From Clostridia bacterium (lineage in GTDB: Bacteria > Bacillota > Clostridia > Christensenellales > DTU072): 64,000 nt of DNA. The stretch is taken from positions 30,297-94,296 of the forward strand of contig JAEDHK010000007.1 of assembly GCA_016297005.1 (NCBI GenBank). The letters run 5' to 3'. Of the stretch, positions 16,121 to 31,241 are shown in pieces; position 1 is the stretch's first letter; each line of letters opens with the position of its first letter. A program made the position numbers and the translations under genes. The notes under the pieces are model-generated. The model saw only the letters and a list, made by a program, of their open reading frames with translations. It had not been told where the DNA came from and made no database searches.

Positions 16121-16923
16121 TATTCGTCTACCTCCTTGCCGTGATTAACTTTGCCGACGTGATGGAACAGTTTATGGATCTGTTCGCACGGAAGCACGCT
16201 TGGCGCGTCCTTATACTTCTTGTTGACCTTAGCGATCTTGTCTTCTTGCTTACCGCACCAAAGAACGGCGTTATTGATGATTTTGCGGATATTGGCGTTC
16301 TTGTAGGTGGGGAAAGTTTCGTGTCCGGGCTGAAAGTAGAACACCCGGCCCTCTCCTCTTGTGAAGGTCACGCCGCTCCGGAATACGTTGCCGCCTTGAT
16401 ACCAACCGATGAAGACGACGTCGTCCGGCTTGGGGATATTAAAGTGTTCTCCGTACATCTCTTCGTGAGGGAGACGGAAGCCCTGTTCAACGCCCTGACT
16501 GATCGGATGGTCAACGTCGGCCGTCCAGATTCTTTCCGCTTCGCCGCACTCTCTCCAAGTAAGGGAGCAAGGCGTGCCGAGCAGTTTTTTTATGACCTTA
16601 GAAAAGTGAGCGGAGTGGAGGAAGATAATGCCCATACCTTCGTGTACTCTCTTAATAACCGCGTCTACCACTTCGTCCGGAACCTTGTCATGGTCGCAGT
16701 GGCCCCACCAGATAAGGACGTCAATGTCGGCGAGAGTCTCGACAGTGACGTCGTTTTTCGTATGTTCGAGCAAATCTTTAAGCGTAGAAAGGAATTTAAC
16801 TTCCACGTCTTTACTTCCGTCGAAAATGGAAGCGATCTCTTTATGCAACCCTTCGGCATAGGCCTTTTTGCCGGCGCCGTGAAGTTGATTTCTTGTATAT
16901 TCGTTATAGATGGCAAGTTTCAT
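16120..16923 (-). CDS. ThuA-like (trehalose utilisation) protein
   Basis: 267 residues. ThuA-like class I amidotransferase-type fold: DVLIWWGHCDHDKV, IIFLHSAHFSKVI, and the FYFQPGHETFPTY motif. ThuA proteins act with ThuB-type Gfo dehydrogenases on 3-keto disaccharides. Cotranscribed with such enzymes here (12 bp from the preceding gene, one-base overlap with the following one), supporting that role. Confidence 0.92.
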   Translation of the reverse strand: MKLAIYNEYTRNQLHGAGKKAYAEGLHKEIASIFDGSKDVEVKFLSTLKDLLEHTKNDVTVETLADIDVLIWWGHCDHDKVPDEVVDAVIKRVHEGMGIIFLHSAHFSKVIKKLLGTPCSLTWRECGEAERIWTADVDHPISQGVEQGFRLPHEEMYGEHFNIPKPDDVVFIGWYQGGNVFRSGVTFTRGEGRVFYFQPGHETFPTYKNANIRKIINNAVLWCGKQEDKIAKVNKKYKDAPSVLPCEQIHKLFHHVGKVNHGKEVDE

Positions 16924-16935
16924 GCGTCGTTCTCC

Positions 16936-18018
16936 TTACAGCTGAACCTCTTTGCCCGTCCTGGCAGACTCGTAAATCGCACAGAGGATCCTGATCATGT
17001 CAATCCCTTGGTCGATAACGAAGTCGGGCTTGGTTCCGTTCAAAATAACGTCCAGGAAGTGGAGTAAGTTTCCGCCGTGGCCGTTCAGCTTGTTGCCGTA
17101 GAAAAGTTGCTTTCTCATGAGCATAAAGTCTTTCAGTTTATTGTTCCTCTTTCCGTCGTAAAGGGTAAAGAAGTTATCTTGCCACTTGGCGCCCTTCCTG
17201 GTGCCGCGCAGTTCTACAAAGCGAGTCTCTTTTTCGATATTGGAGGCCCAGCTGAATTCGATCTGCAAAGACGCTCCGTTTTCAAACTTGATGAAGCCGG
17301 TAGCAAGGTCTTCTACGTCAAAGGTTCCGCCCTCGACCTTTTCGCCGAAGTTACTGTGAACGCTATCGCTTTCTTCCTCGTCGTTAGCAAACTTGCAATA
17401 CGTGGAGCCAACGACGGAAACGGGACGAGGATTACCCATCATGTACAATGCGAGGTCGATCATATGTACGCCGAGGTCGATCAGCGGACCGCCGCCGGAT
17501 TGCGCCTTCGTCGTGAACCAACCGCCCTTGCCGGGGATACCTCTCTTACGGATCCAACCGCAACGACCGGTATAAACTTCGCCCAGCTCTCCTTTGGAGA
17601 TCATATCTTTCAGCAGTTGCGAGCCGCCGAGGTGGCGGTTATTACGCATTACCATCAGTACTTTTCCGCTTCTTTCCTGCGCTTCTTTCATTTTAACGAC
17701 GTCTTCTACGCTGATAGAATCGGGTTTTTCGCAAAAAGTATGGCAACCGTGATCCAGCGCATAGCAAGCAATGGGAGAATGGACGTAGTTGGGGGTGCAA
17801 ATATCCACAACGTCCGGTTTAATAACGTCGATCATTTCTTTATAATCGGTAAAGTACTTCGCTTTACTGCCAAATTCGGCTTCCGCTTTCTGTAATTTTG
17901 TCGGATTAATATCGCAGATCGCAACGATCTCCGCTTTGTCCGTGCTTTTCCACGTCGGTTTATGGGCGCCGTTAAAAATTCCTCCGAAACCGACGACGCC
18001 GACTCTAAGTTTTGCCAT
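16936..18018 (-). CDS. Gfo/Idh/MocA family oxidoreductase
   Basis: 360 residues. N-terminal Rossmann domain with VGVVGFGGIFNGAH, then EKPDS (the conserved Glu-Lys-Pro) and GGGPLIDLGVHMIDLALYMMG in the catalytic domain. NAD(P)-dependent sugar dehydrogenase, probably oxidising a glycoside hydroxyl. It lies between a second Gfo gene and the ThuA gene, all co-directional with gaps of 12-17 bp. Confidence 0.95.
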   Translation of the reverse strand: MAKLRVGVVGFGGIFNGAHKPTWKSTDKAEIVAICDINPTKLQKAEAEFGSKAKYFTDYKEMIDVIKPDVVDICTPNYVHSPIACYALDHGCHTFCEKPDSISVEDVVKMKEAQERSGKVLMVMRNNRHLGGSQLLKDMISKGELGEVYTGRCGWIRKRGIPGKGGWFTTKAQSGGGPLIDLGVHMIDLALYMMGNPRPVSVVGSTYCKFANDEEESDSVHSNFGEKVEGGTFDVEDLATGFIKFENGASLQIEFSWASNIEKETRFVELRGTRKGAKWQDNFFTLYDGKRNNKLKDFMLMRKQLFYGNKLNGHGGNLLHFLDVILNGTKPDFVIDQGIDMIRILCAIYESARTGKEVQL

Positions 18019-18034
18019 ATTATTCTCCTTTTTA

Positions 18035-19129
18035 TTAAAAATCAGTTTTGATAACTTCGTTCTTCTCCGCAGACTCGAAAGACAACTCGATCAGCTTCAT
18101 TACGCGCATGAGTTGCTTGCCGGTGATGATAGACTTTTCGGGCGTCTTATCCATCACGCATTTATAGAAGTTACGATACAATTCCAATCCGTCGTCGACG
18201 ATCTTCGGAAGACGCGATTCCTTAACCGTGCCTTTGGAGCGGTCGGCCATGGTCTTGGTAAAACCGTTACCGGCCTGTACTCCTTTCAGTTTTTCGTCGT
18301 GACGAGTCTTAACGGCGATCACTTTACCCTTTCTGCAATTAAAGGTTTCGATAACCGCCGTACCGTCCATACCGTAGATCATCCAGCGAGGCACCTTAAC
18401 AAAGCTATTGGTGTCGATAGTGATGGTCACAGCCACGTCGTCGACAAAAGTGATCTCCAATTCGAATCCGTCGTCCACTTCTTCCTGATAAACGTACGAA
18501 GTGGTACACTTGACCGAAGTAATGGGCGTATCCTGTTTAAAAAGCAAGATCTGGTCCATGAGGTGTACGCCCCAGTCGTAGATCATACCGCCGCCCTGAC
18601 TCTTGATCTTTCTCCACGCGCCGGGGATACCGTTAGAACCGACGACTTTGGACTCGATCTTATAAACGCGACCGATCATACCGCTTTCCGCAATCTTCTT
18701 CATGCAGAGATAGTCGGGATCCCAACGACGATTCTGATGAACGGAAAACAAAGTTCCGTTCTTTTCGGCGGCGTCGAGCATTTCTTGCAGATCGGCGCAA
18801 GAAAGCGTAACCGGCTTTTCGGACAGAACGGCCAGGCCGTGTTCCGCCGCAGCGACGGCGTACGACTTATGCGTATCGTTCGGCGTAGCGATCAGTACCG
18901 CCTGCAACCCCGGAAGCGCGAAAAACTTTTCCTGTTCTTCCGGTTTAAAAAACGGAATGCGCCTTAAATCGGCTTTCTTTTTTACGGCAGGATCAATATC
19001 GAGGATGCCGATAACGTCGAACAATCCGCAAATGGACATCTTGTTCAGATGATATCCGCCCATCCCGCCGCAACCGATAATGCCGATCTTGACTTTTTCC
19101 TTAACAATCTCCCTTTTTACGAAACACAT
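18035..19129 (-). CDS. Gfo/Idh/MocA family oxidoreductase
   Basis: 364 residues. Rossmann motif IGIIGCGGMGGYH, dinucleotide/catalytic motif SEKPVTL and GGGMIYDWGVHLMDQIL. The start at 19129 has GGGAG 8 nt upstream. First gene of the four-gene sugar operon; only distantly similar to its downstream partner, so the two may act on different steps (oxidation and later re-reduction, as in 3-keto-sugar pathways; inference). Confidence 0.95.
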   Translation of the reverse strand: MCFVKREIVKEKVKIGIIGCGGMGGYHLNKMSICGLFDVIGILDIDPAVKKKADLRRIPFFKPEEQEKFFALPGLQAVLIATPNDTHKSYAVAAAEHGLAVLSEKPVTLSCADLQEMLDAAEKNGTLFSVHQNRRWDPDYLCMKKIAESGMIGRVYKIESKVVGSNGIPGAWRKIKSQGGGMIYDWGVHLMDQILLFKQDTPITSVKCTTSYVYQEEVDDGFELEITFVDDVAVTITIDTNSFVKVPRWMIYGMDGTAVIETFNCRKGKVIAVKTRHDEKLKGVQAGNGFTKTMADRSKGTVKESRLPKIVDDGLELYRNFYKCVMDKTPEKSIITGKQLMRVMKLIELSFESAEKNEVIKTDF

Positions 19130-19165
19130 GGTAAACTCCCAAATAAAATATATTTAAGTATGTAT

Positions 19166-19195
19166 ATTATAAAAAAACAAGGGCGGTTTTGTCAA
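19166..19195 (-). promoter_or_regulatory. Promoter of the sugar operon
   Basis: Minus strand TTGACA at 19195-19190, 18-bp spacer, TATAAT at 19171-19166, followed by an AT-rich leader to the start at 19129. Confidence 0.8.
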
Positions 19196-19246
19196 CCCCC
19201 TTTTTATCGACGATTACCCCGGCTCTCGCTTCCCGGAGACGGACCG

Positions 19247-19891
19247 TCAGGCTTTACCGAGCGTCAGACAACATACGGAACAAGAACATCGGTTCATGAT
19301 CGCTTGGATCGCGTTGGAAAGGGTTGCGCCGGTGGTAATAAGGTCGTCGAGGAGCAGAACGTTCCGTCCCGATAAGTCCTCTTTACAAACGAAACTCCCG
19401 CGCACGTTATCATACCTCTGACTTGCGTCGACTTCTGTCTGGTCGGACGCTTCTTTAATACGTTCGAGCGCGTGCACAAGAAGCATTCCCGATTGTGCGG
19501 AAAACTCTTTGGCAATCAATTTCATATGGTCATAACCGCGCCGTGAAAAAGACTTCTTACCGCATGGGATATAACAGACCGCGTCAGCAATGATTCCCTT
19601 TTCAACGTAAAACCTGTACATCAATCGTCCGATCGTCGTAGCAAGATACGGACGACCGCCGTCCTTGCACCGCAGAATGATATCTCGGACGGATTCGTAT
19701 TTAAAAAGCGAATAAACGTCGCATTTCGACACGGAAGACGGGCCCGATCGCCCGACTTCCATACGACTGTAACAATAGGGGCACAGTGACAAGAACCTAT
19801 CGTCGCCGTCCGTCAACTCCTTTCCGCATATGTCGCACGTGATCCCGCGCGGATATAAAACGTCCAGAATACGGTTCCGGATCTTATCCAT
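19247..19891 (-). CDS. comF: ComF-family phosphoribosyltransferase-like protein
   Basis: 214 residues from the ATG at 19891 (GGGGTGG five bases upstream; a GTG nine bases earlier is also open). N-terminal zinc finger CDIC...CPYC and C-terminal phosphoribosyltransferase motif VLLLDDLITTGATL. ComFC-type proteins take part in DNA uptake in competent Firmicutes, although their biochemical role is unsettled. Its start overlaps the recD2 stop (ATGGATAA), indicating translational coupling with a DNA-processing helicase. Confidence 0.9.
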   Translation of the reverse strand: MDKIRNRILDVLYPRGITCDICGKELTDGDDRFLSLCPYCYSRMEVGRSGPSSVSKCDVYSLFKYESVRDIILRCKDGGRPYLATTIGRLMYRFYVEKGIIADAVCYIPCGKKSFSRRGYDHMKLIAKEFSAQSGMLLVHALERIKEASDQTEVDASQRYDNVRGSFVCKEDLSGRNVLLLDDLITTGATLSNAIQAIMNRCSCSVCCLTLGKA

Positions 19892-22067
19892 TCTTTCCAC
19901 CCCACAGAAGATCGTACTTTTTTTTGTTTTTCAACAGAAAATACTTTAACAAAGAATACCTTTTTACGGTATAGGTATTGGCGACCATGCGCTTTACCGT
20001 CGCTTCCGAACCGATGATAACGACCATTCTCTTTGCTCTTGTGACGGCAGTATACAACAAGTTACGGGTAAGTAGCGTATAGCCGCCGCTGCCGAGGACC
20101 AGTATTACGACAGGGAATTCGCTTCCCTGCGATTTATGAACGCTCACGGCATAAGCAAGCATGATCTCGTCGGCGTCGGCGCCGGCGTATACCACTCTTT
20201 TACCATCCTCGAACAGTACCGTCATCCCCTCTTTATCGAAAGAGATTACTTGACCGAGGTCGCCGTTATAAACGCCCGTTCCGCGTTCGCCGTCGTCACG
20301 CTTCCATTCCAGTTGATAATTATTGCTCGTCTGCATAACCCGATCGCCCACACGAAAACGAGACTCGCCGATCTCTTTTTCTTTCCCGCGCGGATTAAGC
20401 GCGTTTTGCAAAACGATATTCAGGTTTTCTACGCCGACCACGCTTTTTTTCATAGGCGCAAGAACCTGAACGTCGGACGAGGCTATGCCAAGATACGCAG
20501 GAATGCGCGTTTTTACCATACTGACCACTTCTTGCACTGCGTCTTCTTCCGTTCTCGACAAGAAAAAAAAGTCCTTCGCCCCTTTATAAACGGGCATTTG
20601 TCCGTTATTGATGCGGTGGGCGTTGGTAACGATAAAACTTCCTTCCGCCTGACGATGGACTTCGGTCAAAAATACGGTGTTAATAAGCCCGCTCCCGATG
20701 ACGTCGGACAAAATATTGCCGCAGGAAACGCTTGGCAACTGATCCTTGTCGCCGACCAGAACCAATCTGGTTCCCGCCGGAACGGCCTTTAACAACGCGT
20801 TGAAAATATAAATATCGGCCATGCTGATCTCGTCGACGATAAGTACGTCCACAGAAAGCGGATTGACTTCGTCAAAGCTTCTGCGATCGGTAGAAAAGTC
20901 GATCCCGAGAAGACGATGGAGAGTCTTAGCCTCTTCCCCCGTCGCTTCAGTAATCCTTTTACAGGCTCTGCCCGTCGGCGCGGCAAGAGAAACCTTTTTT
21001 CTGCGTAAGCGCATCAAAGCGACTACCCCTTTGATAATAGTGGTCTTACCCGTTCCCGGTCCGCCGGTAATGACGGTCACACCGTTTTTAAAAACGCTTT
21101 TTATCGCCTCTTTTTGTTTTTCGTCAAGGGTAATCTTATTGACCTTTTCATAAATAAAAAGATCGTTATCCAGAGTGTCGTCCGTGGCAGGAGTATTATC
21201 GATGAGTCGTAACAACTTGGACGCAATTGCGTTTTCCGTTGCATAATTTCTGCTCTCGGCCGCCACGTCCACACCGTCCACAGCCAAAATTTTCAGATTC
21301 GTTTGCAAAAGGTTTTCCCGACATTCTTCTTCGGTCACGCCGAGAAGTCTGACGGCGGAAGAAACCAGTTCGTCTACCGGCAGACAGGTATGTCCGCTAC
21401 TGTGCGACGCCTCGGTAAGAACGTGCAGGATCCCTGCCCGAATGCGAAAAGGACTGTGCTTATCGATCCCCAGTTTAAAAGCTATTTTATCCGCGGTAAC
21501 AAAGCCCACGCCGTCGATATCTTCCACCAATCTGTACGGGTTATCCCGTACGACGTTGATGGTCACGTCCTCGTATTTTTTATAGATCTTGACGGCGAGT
21601 CCCATCGTAATATCGTATTTCTGTAAAAATAGAATACTTTCTTTCATTTTTCGGCTTTCGTTATATCCGCGAATGATGTCCAAGCACTTCTTGTTGCCTA
21701 TGCCTCTTACCTCGCATAGGCGTTCAGGGTGCTCGTCCAACACTTTCAGGGTATCCAAACCGAAATAATTAACGATAAGCATGGCTGTCTTTTCTCCCAC
21801 GCCGCGGAAAAGACCTCCGGCCAGAAACTTATAAATTCCTTCCAATGTGTCCGGCTTATAAAACTCCACTCTGTCGACCACAAACTGCTCTCCGAACCGT
21901 GAATTGGTTTTGAACTCTCCATAAATGCGAAGCATTTCTCCCTCCGCAATAATAGGAAAAATGCCGACGGCAGTAAAATAATTGTCGTCGGCACTGAAAT
22001 TCAAAACGGTGTATCCGCTTTCTTCGTTCACGTATACGATTTCTTCAACCTTTCCGTCAAACGTCAT
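19884..22067 (-). CDS. recD2: RecD2 ATP-dependent DNA helicase
   Basis: 727 residues, the usual RecD2 length. The N-terminal half has helix-hairpin-helix segments ([39 protein letters not shown]) typical of RecD2. Helicase motifs: Walker A GGPGTGKT at 335-342, Walker B VLIVDEIS, and the late motif [17 protein letters not shown]. Unwinds DNA 5'-3' in repair; does not need RecBC. ATGA overlap with metK upstream and overlap with comF downstream make one operon. Confidence 0.96.
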   Translation of the reverse strand: MTFDGKVEEIVYVNEESGYTVLNFSADDNYFTAVGIFPIIAEGEMLRIYGEFKTNSRFGEQFVVDRVEFYKPDTLEGIYKFLAGGLFRGVGEKTAMLIVNYFGLDTLKVLDEHPERLCEVRGIGNKKCLDIIRGYNESRKMKESILFLQKYDITMGLAVKIYKKYEDVTINVVRDNPYRLVEDIDGVGFVTADKIAFKLGIDKHSPFRIRAGILHVLTEASHSSGHTCLPVDELVSSAVRLLGVTEEECRENLLQTNLKILAVDGVDVAAESRNYATENAIASKLLRLIDNTPATDDTLDNDLFIYEKVNKITLDEKQKEAIKSVFKNGVTVITGGPGTGKTTIIKGVVALMRLRRKKVSLAAPTGRACKRITEATGEEAKTLHRLLGIDFSTDRRSFDEVNPLSVDVLIVDEISMADIYIFNALLKAVPAGTRLVLVGDKDQLPSVSCGNILSDVIGSGLINTVFLTEVHRQAEGSFIVTNAHRINNGQMPVYKGAKDFFFLSRTEEDAVQEVVSMVKTRIPAYLGIASSDVQVLAPMKKSVVGVENLNIVLQNALNPRGKEKEIGESRFRVGDRVMQTSNNYQLEWKRDDGERGTGVYNGDLGQVISFDKEGMTVLFEDGKRVVYAGADADEIMLAYAVSVHKSQGSEFPVVILVLGSGGYTLLTRNLLYTAVTRAKRMVVIIGSEATVKRMVANTYTVKRYSLLKYFLLKNKKKYDLLWGGKNG

Positions 22068-23233
22068 CGATACAGTTTTCTGATCTCCTCTGCTTTATCG
22101 GTTTGTTCCCATGCGTAGGTCGGATCCCCGAAGTGTCCGTACGCAGCCGTAGGAGCGTATTGCGGGCGATTGAGTTTTAGTCCGCGAATAATGGCAAGCG
22201 GCCGGAAGTCGAAAACTTTTTTTACAATTTCCGTGATCTTCTCGTCCGAAACGACGCCCGTACCTTCCGTTCTTACGTCAATACTGACCGGCGTAGCCCG
22301 CCCGATGGCATAGGCCACCTGTATCTTGCATCGGTCGCAAATACCGGAGGCGACGAGGTTCTTTGCTACGTATCGCGCGTAATAGGTGGCGCTTCTGTCG
22401 ACCTTGGTAGGATCTTTGCCGCTGAAACTGCCGCCGCCGTGCGCAACAAATCCGCCATAGGTATCGACGATGATCTTTCTTCCGGTCAAACCGCTGTCGC
22501 CGGCAGGTCCGCCGATAACAAATCGTCCGGTCGGATTAATGAATACTTTCGTATTTTCGTCGATATATTCTCCCGCAACGGGATTAATTACGTTTTCTTT
22601 AACGTCGGCCGTCAATTTTTCCAAAGTCACGCTTTCGTCGTGCTGTGTTGAAAGAACAACGGTATCAACGCGGACGATGTTGCCCTTTTCATCGTATTCC
22701 ACCGTCACTTGAGCTTTTCCGTCCGGACGGAGATAGGGCAAAAGCCCGATCTTCCTTACCTGTGCCAGTCTTTTACAAATCTTATGACTGAGAGTAATGG
22801 CGAGAGGCATTTTTTCTTCCGTTTCGTTACCGGCATAGCCGAACATAAGCCCTTGGTCCCCGGCGCCCATACGGTCGTATTCTTCGTTGGTATCGGCGTA
22901 CTCCATACTGTCGTTGACACCCTGGGCGATATCAGCGGATTGTACGTTCATACGAACTTCGATCTTAACGGTATCGGCATCGAAACCGATCCCCTTTTCC
23001 GTATAACCGATCTCACGGATCTTGTCGCGCGCGATCTTATCAAAGTCCACCTCCGCGTTCGCGGCGACCTCGCCCATAATAAGCAAAAAGTCTCTCGTAC
23101 AACAACACTCGCATGCAACGTGCGCGTTAGGATCCTGCGCTAATATAGCGTCCAGAACAGCGTCAGCTATTTGGTCGCACACTTTGTCCGGATGCCCTTC
23201 CGTTACGCTTTCCGATGTAAAAAATCTGTTCAT
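22064..23233 (-). CDS. metK: S-adenosylmethionine synthetase
   Basis: 389 residues, normal length. MetK signatures [28 protein letters not shown] and the P-loop-like [17 protein letters not shown]. Makes SAM from methionine and ATP. AGAGGA ribosome binding site. No SAM riboswitch is visible in the 70 bp between it and the rpoC stop, which are mostly occupied by the rpoBC terminator. Upstream of recD2 by ATGA overlap. Confidence 0.98.
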   Translation of the reverse strand: MNRFFTSESVTEGHPDKVCDQIADAVLDAILAQDPNAHVACECCCTRDFLLIMGEVAANAEVDFDKIARDKIREIGYTEKGIGFDADTVKIEVRMNVQSADIAQGVNDSMEYADTNEEYDRMGAGDQGLMFGYAGNETEEKMPLAITLSHKICKRLAQVRKIGLLPYLRPDGKAQVTVEYDEKGNIVRVDTVVLSTQHDESVTLEKLTADVKENVINPVAGEYIDENTKVFINPTGRFVIGGPAGDSGLTGRKIIVDTYGGFVAHGGGSFSGKDPTKVDRSATYYARYVAKNLVASGICDRCKIQVAYAIGRATPVSIDVRTEGTGVVSDEKITEIVKKVFDFRPLAIIRGLKLNRPQYAPTAAYGHFGDPTYAWEQTDKAEEIRKLYR

Positions 23234-23254
23234 AAATTTTCCTCTGTTTAAATT

Positions 23255-23291
23255 AAAAGGGTCCTGAAATTAAAATTTCGGGGACCCTTTT
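23255..23291 (-). terminator. Rho-independent terminator of rpoBC
   Basis: Long hairpin: outer stem AAAAGGGTCC / GGACCCTTTT plus inner GAAATT / AATTTC; T-rich on the minus strand. Readthrough would be needed to feed metK unless metK has its own promoter. Confidence 0.8.
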
Positions 23292-23303
23292 ACTGTTTTT
23301 TGA

Positions 23304-26972
<3,669 letters not shown>

Positions 26973-26984
26973 ATTTCACCTCAA

Positions 26985-29900
26985 TTAATTCTCATCGTCG
27001 TCGAAGCTGCCGTTAAAGGCGCTGTCGTCGACACCGATCACACCCATTTCTTTCAGGATGTCTTCCGCTTTTTCGTCTTCGGCGTCTTCGTCCGCGTCGG
27101 TATCGAGACCCTCTTCGGACTCGCTGAAACCGAGCAGATCGTCAAGGTCGTTGCCGTCGACGCCGGAAACGGGAGCGTCGCCGCCCAGAATATCGTCCAG
27201 ACCTCCCAATCCGTCGGTGTAGGTATCGTCGTCGTCATAGAGCGAGTCTTTGGCCGGATCCATACCGCCGGCGCCCAATTGAGCCGGGCTGAAACCGAGG
27301 TCTTCCAAAGAGATCTCTTTGGAATCATCCTTATCCGCACGGATCGGACGCGCCGCGTCGTGTTCGTCTTCGAACGTCTCGGGCAACGTGATCTCTTCGT
27401 TGTCATCGCTATAAAGCTTGACTTCCAGCCCGAGAGCCTGAATTTCTTTTTTCAGAACCTTAAAGGCTTCCGGAATTCCCGGTTCGGCCGCAACGGAAGA
27501 CTTGATAATGGAATCGAAAACTTTCTGACGACCCATGATGTCGTCCGACTTGACTGTCAGGATCTCTTGGAGAATGTGGCTTGCGCCGTACGCTTCCAAA
27601 GCCCAGACTTCCATTTCGCCGAAACGTTGTCCGCCGAATTGCGCTTTACCGCCGAGAGGCTGTTGCGTAACGAGACTGTACGGACCGACGCTTCTGGCGT
27701 GGATCTTATCGTCGACAAGGTGGTTCAATTTAAGCATATACATACATCCGACGGTAACGCGGTTTTCAAACGGTTCGCCCGTTCTTCCGTCGTACAATTG
27801 TACTTTACCGTCGAGAGGCAGATTGTTCTTTTCAAACATTTCGCGGATGTCGCTTTCGTTGGCTCCGTCGAATACGGGCGTAGCGAAGTGATATCCGAAG
27901 AGTTTGGCGATCAAGCCGAGGTGAACTTCCAGAACCTGTCCAATATTCATACGAGAAGGAACGCCGAGGGGGTTCAGAACGATCTGAAGCGGGGTTCCGT
28001 CGGCCATAAACGGCATATCTTCACGAGGAAGCACGCGGGAAATAACACCCTTATTACCATGACGTCCGGCCATCTTATCGCCGACTTGGATCTTACGTTT
28101 TTGCGCAATGTAGACGCGTACTAACATGTTGACGCCCGGATCCAATTCGTCCTTGTTTTCGCGCGTAAACTTCTTGACGTCGACGACGATACCGCTTTCG
28201 CCATGGTTGACCTTCAAAGATACGTCTCTTACTTCGCGGGACTTTTCGCCGAAAATAGCGCGGAGTAATCTTTCTTCGGGGGTCAGCTCGGTTTCGCCTT
28301 TCGGAGTAACCTTACCGACGAGATAATCGCCGCTTCTTACTTCGGAACCAATCATAACGATACCGTCTTCGTCGAGGTTTTTAAGAAGATCGTCGCTGAC
28401 GTTCGGGATGTCGCGGGTAATCAGCTCCTTGCCGAGCTTGGTATCTCTCGCTTCGATCTCGTACTCTTCGATATGAACGGTAGTAAAGACGTCTTTCTTA
28501 ACCAAATCTTCGCTGATCAGAATAGCGTCTTCGTAGTTATAACCTTCCCAGGTCATGAAGCCGATCAGAATGTTACGTCCGAGAGCAAGTTCGCCTTGGT
28601 CGGTAGCCGGTCCGTCCGCAAGAACGGTACCGTGAGTAACGTAATTGATATTGCCGGCGTCGTCCGTCTCGATCACTTCTCCGACGACTCTGTCGCCGTC
28701 GTTTACGATGGGCTTCTGATTGACGCAAGTGCCCTGGTTGCTACGTTTGAACTTCAAAAGATCGTATACGTCGATCTCTCCGTCGTCGCGTTGAACCTGG
28801 ATCTGATCGGCAGTAACGCTCTTGACTACGCCGTCATGCTTTGCAATGACGCAAACGCCGCTGTCGTAAGCAACCTTGTGTTCCATACCGGTACCGACGA
28901 GAGGAGCTTCGCAACGAAGAAGCGGAACTGCCTGACGCTGCATGTTACTACCCATCAGAGCACGGTTGGCGTCATCGTTCTCAAGGAACGGGATCAGGCT
29001 GGTTGCGACCGAAACGAGCTGTTTGGGGTCGACGTCCATATAGTCTACCATGCTCACGGGATATTCTTTGATATCGTCGCGGTAACGGCAGGTAGCGCGT
29101 TTATTGATGAATCTCCCGTTTTCGTCCAGGGGTTCGTTGACCTGAGCGACGACGTACTTATCTTCGATATCGGCAGTCATGTAAGTTACTTCGTCGGTAA
29201 CGACGCCAGTCTCTTTATCCACCCTTCTGTAAGGAGCTTCGATAAAGCCGTATTCGTTGATACGAGCGTAAGAGCTGAGCGAGGTAATAAGACCGATATT
29301 CTGACCTTCCGGCGTCTCGATCGGACACATTCTCGAATAGTGAGAATGGTGAACGTCACGAACCTCGACGCCCGCTCTTTCACGGTTCAGACCGCCGGGG
29401 CCGAGGGCGCTGAGCTTTCTCTTATGCGTAAGTTCCGCGATCGGGTTGGGCTGATCCATAAATTGCGACAACTGACTGCTACCGAAGAACTCGCGGATGG
29501 CGCTCGCCACGGGACGGATGTTGATCAGGGATTGAGGAGAAAGATCGGCCGGATCGGGCGCGATGCTCATTCTCTCTTTGATGACTCTTTCCAGACGAGC
29601 GATACCAATACGGAATTGGTTATGAAGAAGTTCGCCTACCGAACGTACCCTACGATTGGAGAGGTGGTCGATATCGTCGCAGAAGTAATAGCCGTACTTC
29701 ATAGAAAGGTTATAAGAAACGGTTGCCACGATATCGTCCACGGTGATGTGGTTGACGACGAGATCGGCGATGTTCGCCACGCAAGCCGCTTTTAAACCTT
29801 CCATATCTCCGGCAAACTGTTCGAGCAGCGGACGGAGAGCGGGATAATATACTTTTTGACGAATGCCGAGGGTACGGGGGTCGACGTCGATATATGCGGC

Positions 29901-30953
29901 AAGATCGACGGTGTTGTTACCGATGACCTTGAATTCGGGACGATCGCTGCCGTCCGGCGTCTTGATGAAGACGTAGTTGATACCGGCGTTCTGGATATCC
30001 TTGGCTACTTGTTCGGATATCTCTTCTCCCGCGCTGACCAGGACTTCGCCGTCTTCGTTGATAACGTCGCGAGTCGCAATCTGCTTTTCGATCCTCTCGG
30101 CGAGGCTCATCTTTTTATTGAATTTATATCTGCCGACGTGGCGTACGTCGTAACGACGCTCGTCGAAGAAAACGTTGTTGGCGAGGACGTCCACGCCGTT
30201 CTGGGTGGGCACTTCGCCCGGTTTCATCTTGCGGTAGAATTCTATTTTCGCGGCTTCTACGGTAGCGACGTCGCCGTCTTTTTCGGCCGTTTTGACGATC
30301 ATGGGATCGTTATCGAACAACTCGAAAAGATCGCTGTTACTGCCGTAACCGAGCGCACGGAGAAGCATGGTCGCCGTCATTTTGCGATTGCGGTCCACGC
30401 GGACGGACAAAGCGCCGGTAGAGTCTTGTTCAAATTCGAGCCAGGCGCCGCGGTTGGGGATGACGGTGGTAAAATAACGCATCACGCCCGTCTTGTCGCG
30501 TTCGCCCTTGGTGTAGATACCGGGACTGCGGACGAGCTGGGATACGACGACGCGTTCGGCACCGTTGATGATGAAGGTACCGTTTTCGGTCATCTTGGGT
30601 AGATCGCCCATAAAAATTGTGTTTTCTTTCATCTCGCCCGTTTCTTTATTGGTCAGCCTGACCTTAACTTTCAGCGGGAAAGTGTAAGTGACGTCTCTCT
30701 CTTTGCACTCGTTGATGTCGTATTTGCAAACGCCGTCGAGAGTGTGATCCAAAAATTCCAATTCCAGCTTTCCGCTGTAATCGGTAATGGGAGAGAAGTC
30801 CTTGAAAACTTCGCCGATACCTTCTTTCAAGAAGTTGTCGTACGATTTTTTCTGCACTTCAATCAGATAAGGCATATCGAGAATGGGCTTGATCTTACTG
30901 AACGTCCATCTTTCGGTATTGCCGCACTTAATCTTGTGAGTTCTTTGAGACAT
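26985..30953 (-). CDS. rpoB: RNA polymerase beta subunit with long acidic tail
   Basis: 1322 residues, longer than the roughly 1190 of Bacillus RpoB. The core is normal, including the rifampicin region [13 protein letters not shown] and the conserved [10 protein letters not shown] and HARSVGPYS segments. The extra length is a roughly 135-residue C-terminal tail after LEVKLYSDD, very rich in Asp and Glu and in repeated DDIL/DDLL motifs ([25 protein letters not shown]). Tail function is unknown. Ribosome binding site AAAAGGAG. Upstream genes rplJ/rplL, usually present, are absent. Confidence 0.99.
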   Translation of the reverse strand: MSQRTHKIKCGNTERWTFSKIKPILDMPYLIEVQKKSYDNFLKEGIGEVFKDFSPITDYSGKLELEFLDHTLDGVCKYDINECKERDVTYTFPLKVKVRLTNKETGEMKENTIFMGDLPKMTENGTFIINGAERVVVSQLVRSPGIYTKGERDKTGVMRYFTTVIPNRGAWLEFEQDSTGALSVRVDRNRKMTATMLLRALGYGSNSDLFELFDNDPMIVKTAEKDGDVATVEAAKIEFYRKMKPGEVPTQNGVDVLANNVFFDERRYDVRHVGRYKFNKKMSLAERIEKQIATRDVINEDGEVLVSAGEEISEQVAKDIQNAGINYVFIKTPDGSDRPEFKVIGNNTVDLAAYIDVDPRTLGIRQKVYYPALRPLLEQFAGDMEGLKAACVANIADLVVNHITVDDIVATVSYNLSMKYGYYFCDDIDHLSNRRVRSVGELLHNQFRIGIARLERVIKERMSIAPDPADLSPQSLINIRPVASAIREFFGSSQLSQFMDQPNPIAELTHKRKLSALGPGGLNRERAGVEVRDVHHSHYSRMCPIETPEGQNIGLITSLSSYARINEYGFIEAPYRRVDKETGVVTDEVTYMTADIEDKYVVAQVNEPLDENGRFINKRATCRYRDDIKEYPVSMVDYMDVDPKQLVSVATSLIPFLENDDANRALMGSNMQRQAVPLLRCEAPLVGTGMEHKVAYDSGVCVIAKHDGVVKSVTADQIQVQRDDGEIDVYDLLKFKRSNQGTCVNQKPIVNDGDRVVGEVIETDDAGNINYVTHGTVLADGPATDQGELALGRNILIGFMTWEGYNYEDAILISEDLVKKDVFTTVHIEEYEIEARDTKLGKELITRDIPNVSDDLLKNLDEDGIVMIGSEVRSGDYLVGKVTPKGETELTPEERLLRAIFGEKSREVRDVSLKVNHGESGIVVDVKKFTRENKDELDPGVNMLVRVYIAQKRKIQVGDKMAGRHGNKGVISRVLPREDMPFMADGTPLQIVLNPLGVPSRMNIGQVLEVHLGLIAKLFGYHFATPVFDGANESDIREMFEKNNLPLDGKVQLYDGRTGEPFENRVTVGCMYMLKLNHLVDDKIHARSVGPYSLVTQQPLGGKAQFGGQRFGEMEVWALEAYGASHILQEILTVKSDDIMGRQKVFDSIIKSSVAAEPGIPEAFKVLKKEIQALGLEVKLYSDDNEEITLPETFEDEHDAARPIRADKDDSKEISLEDLGFSPAQLGAGGMDPAKDSLYDDDDTYTDGLGGLDDILGGDAPVSGVDGNDLDDLLGFSESEEGLDTDADEDAEDEKAEDILKEMGVIGVDDSAFNGSFDDDEN

Positions 30954-31099
30954 GCTTAACTCCTTTTAAAAAAATTCTATCCAGACGCATTTTAGAAAAA
31001 ATGCAGAGTTTCTTTAAAATACCGATAGTCTCCCCTACCCTGATTTCCATGCTTTTCAGGTCAAAGGCGAAACTATTCATGATATTTATACAGTCAAGA
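30954..31099 (-). other. rpoBC 5' leader
   Basis: About 140 bases between the promoter and the rpoB start. It contains a small hairpin GCATTTT / AAAATGC near 30987-31004 but no recognised riboswitch or ribosomal-protein binding element. Confidence 0.4.
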
Positions 31100-31128
31100 A
31101 TTATAACTCGGTTTGCAAGTTAAGTCAA
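31100..31128 (-). promoter_or_regulatory. Promoter of rpoB-rpoC
   Basis: Minus strand TTGACT at 31128-31123, 17 bp, TATAAT at 31105-31100. Gives rpoBC its own promoter, divergent from the gtrA promoter. Confidence 0.85.
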
Positions 31129-31185
31129 ACGATTTTTACTATTTATTTTATTTAAATATGTAAAAAAGGGATAAAAATTTGATTA

Positions 31186-31214
31186 TTGACAAACATATAA
31201 AGCCATGCTACACT
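31186..31214 (+). promoter_or_regulatory. Promoter of gtrA-rqcP-ispDF
   Basis: TTGACA at 31186-31191, 17 bp, TACACT at 31209-31214. It fixes the gene start to the right of about 31221. Confidence 0.8.
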
Positions 31215-31241
31215 TTAAAAAAATACGAAGAAGGCTTAACC

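Noticed and set aside
23234..23303. Possible SAM riboswitch ahead of metK
   Set aside because: Only 70 bp are available and they are mostly the rpoBC terminator hairpin.
30954..31100. rpoB leader considered as a riboswitch or L10-type leader
   Set aside because: No conserved core of a known class could be recognised and rplJL is absent.
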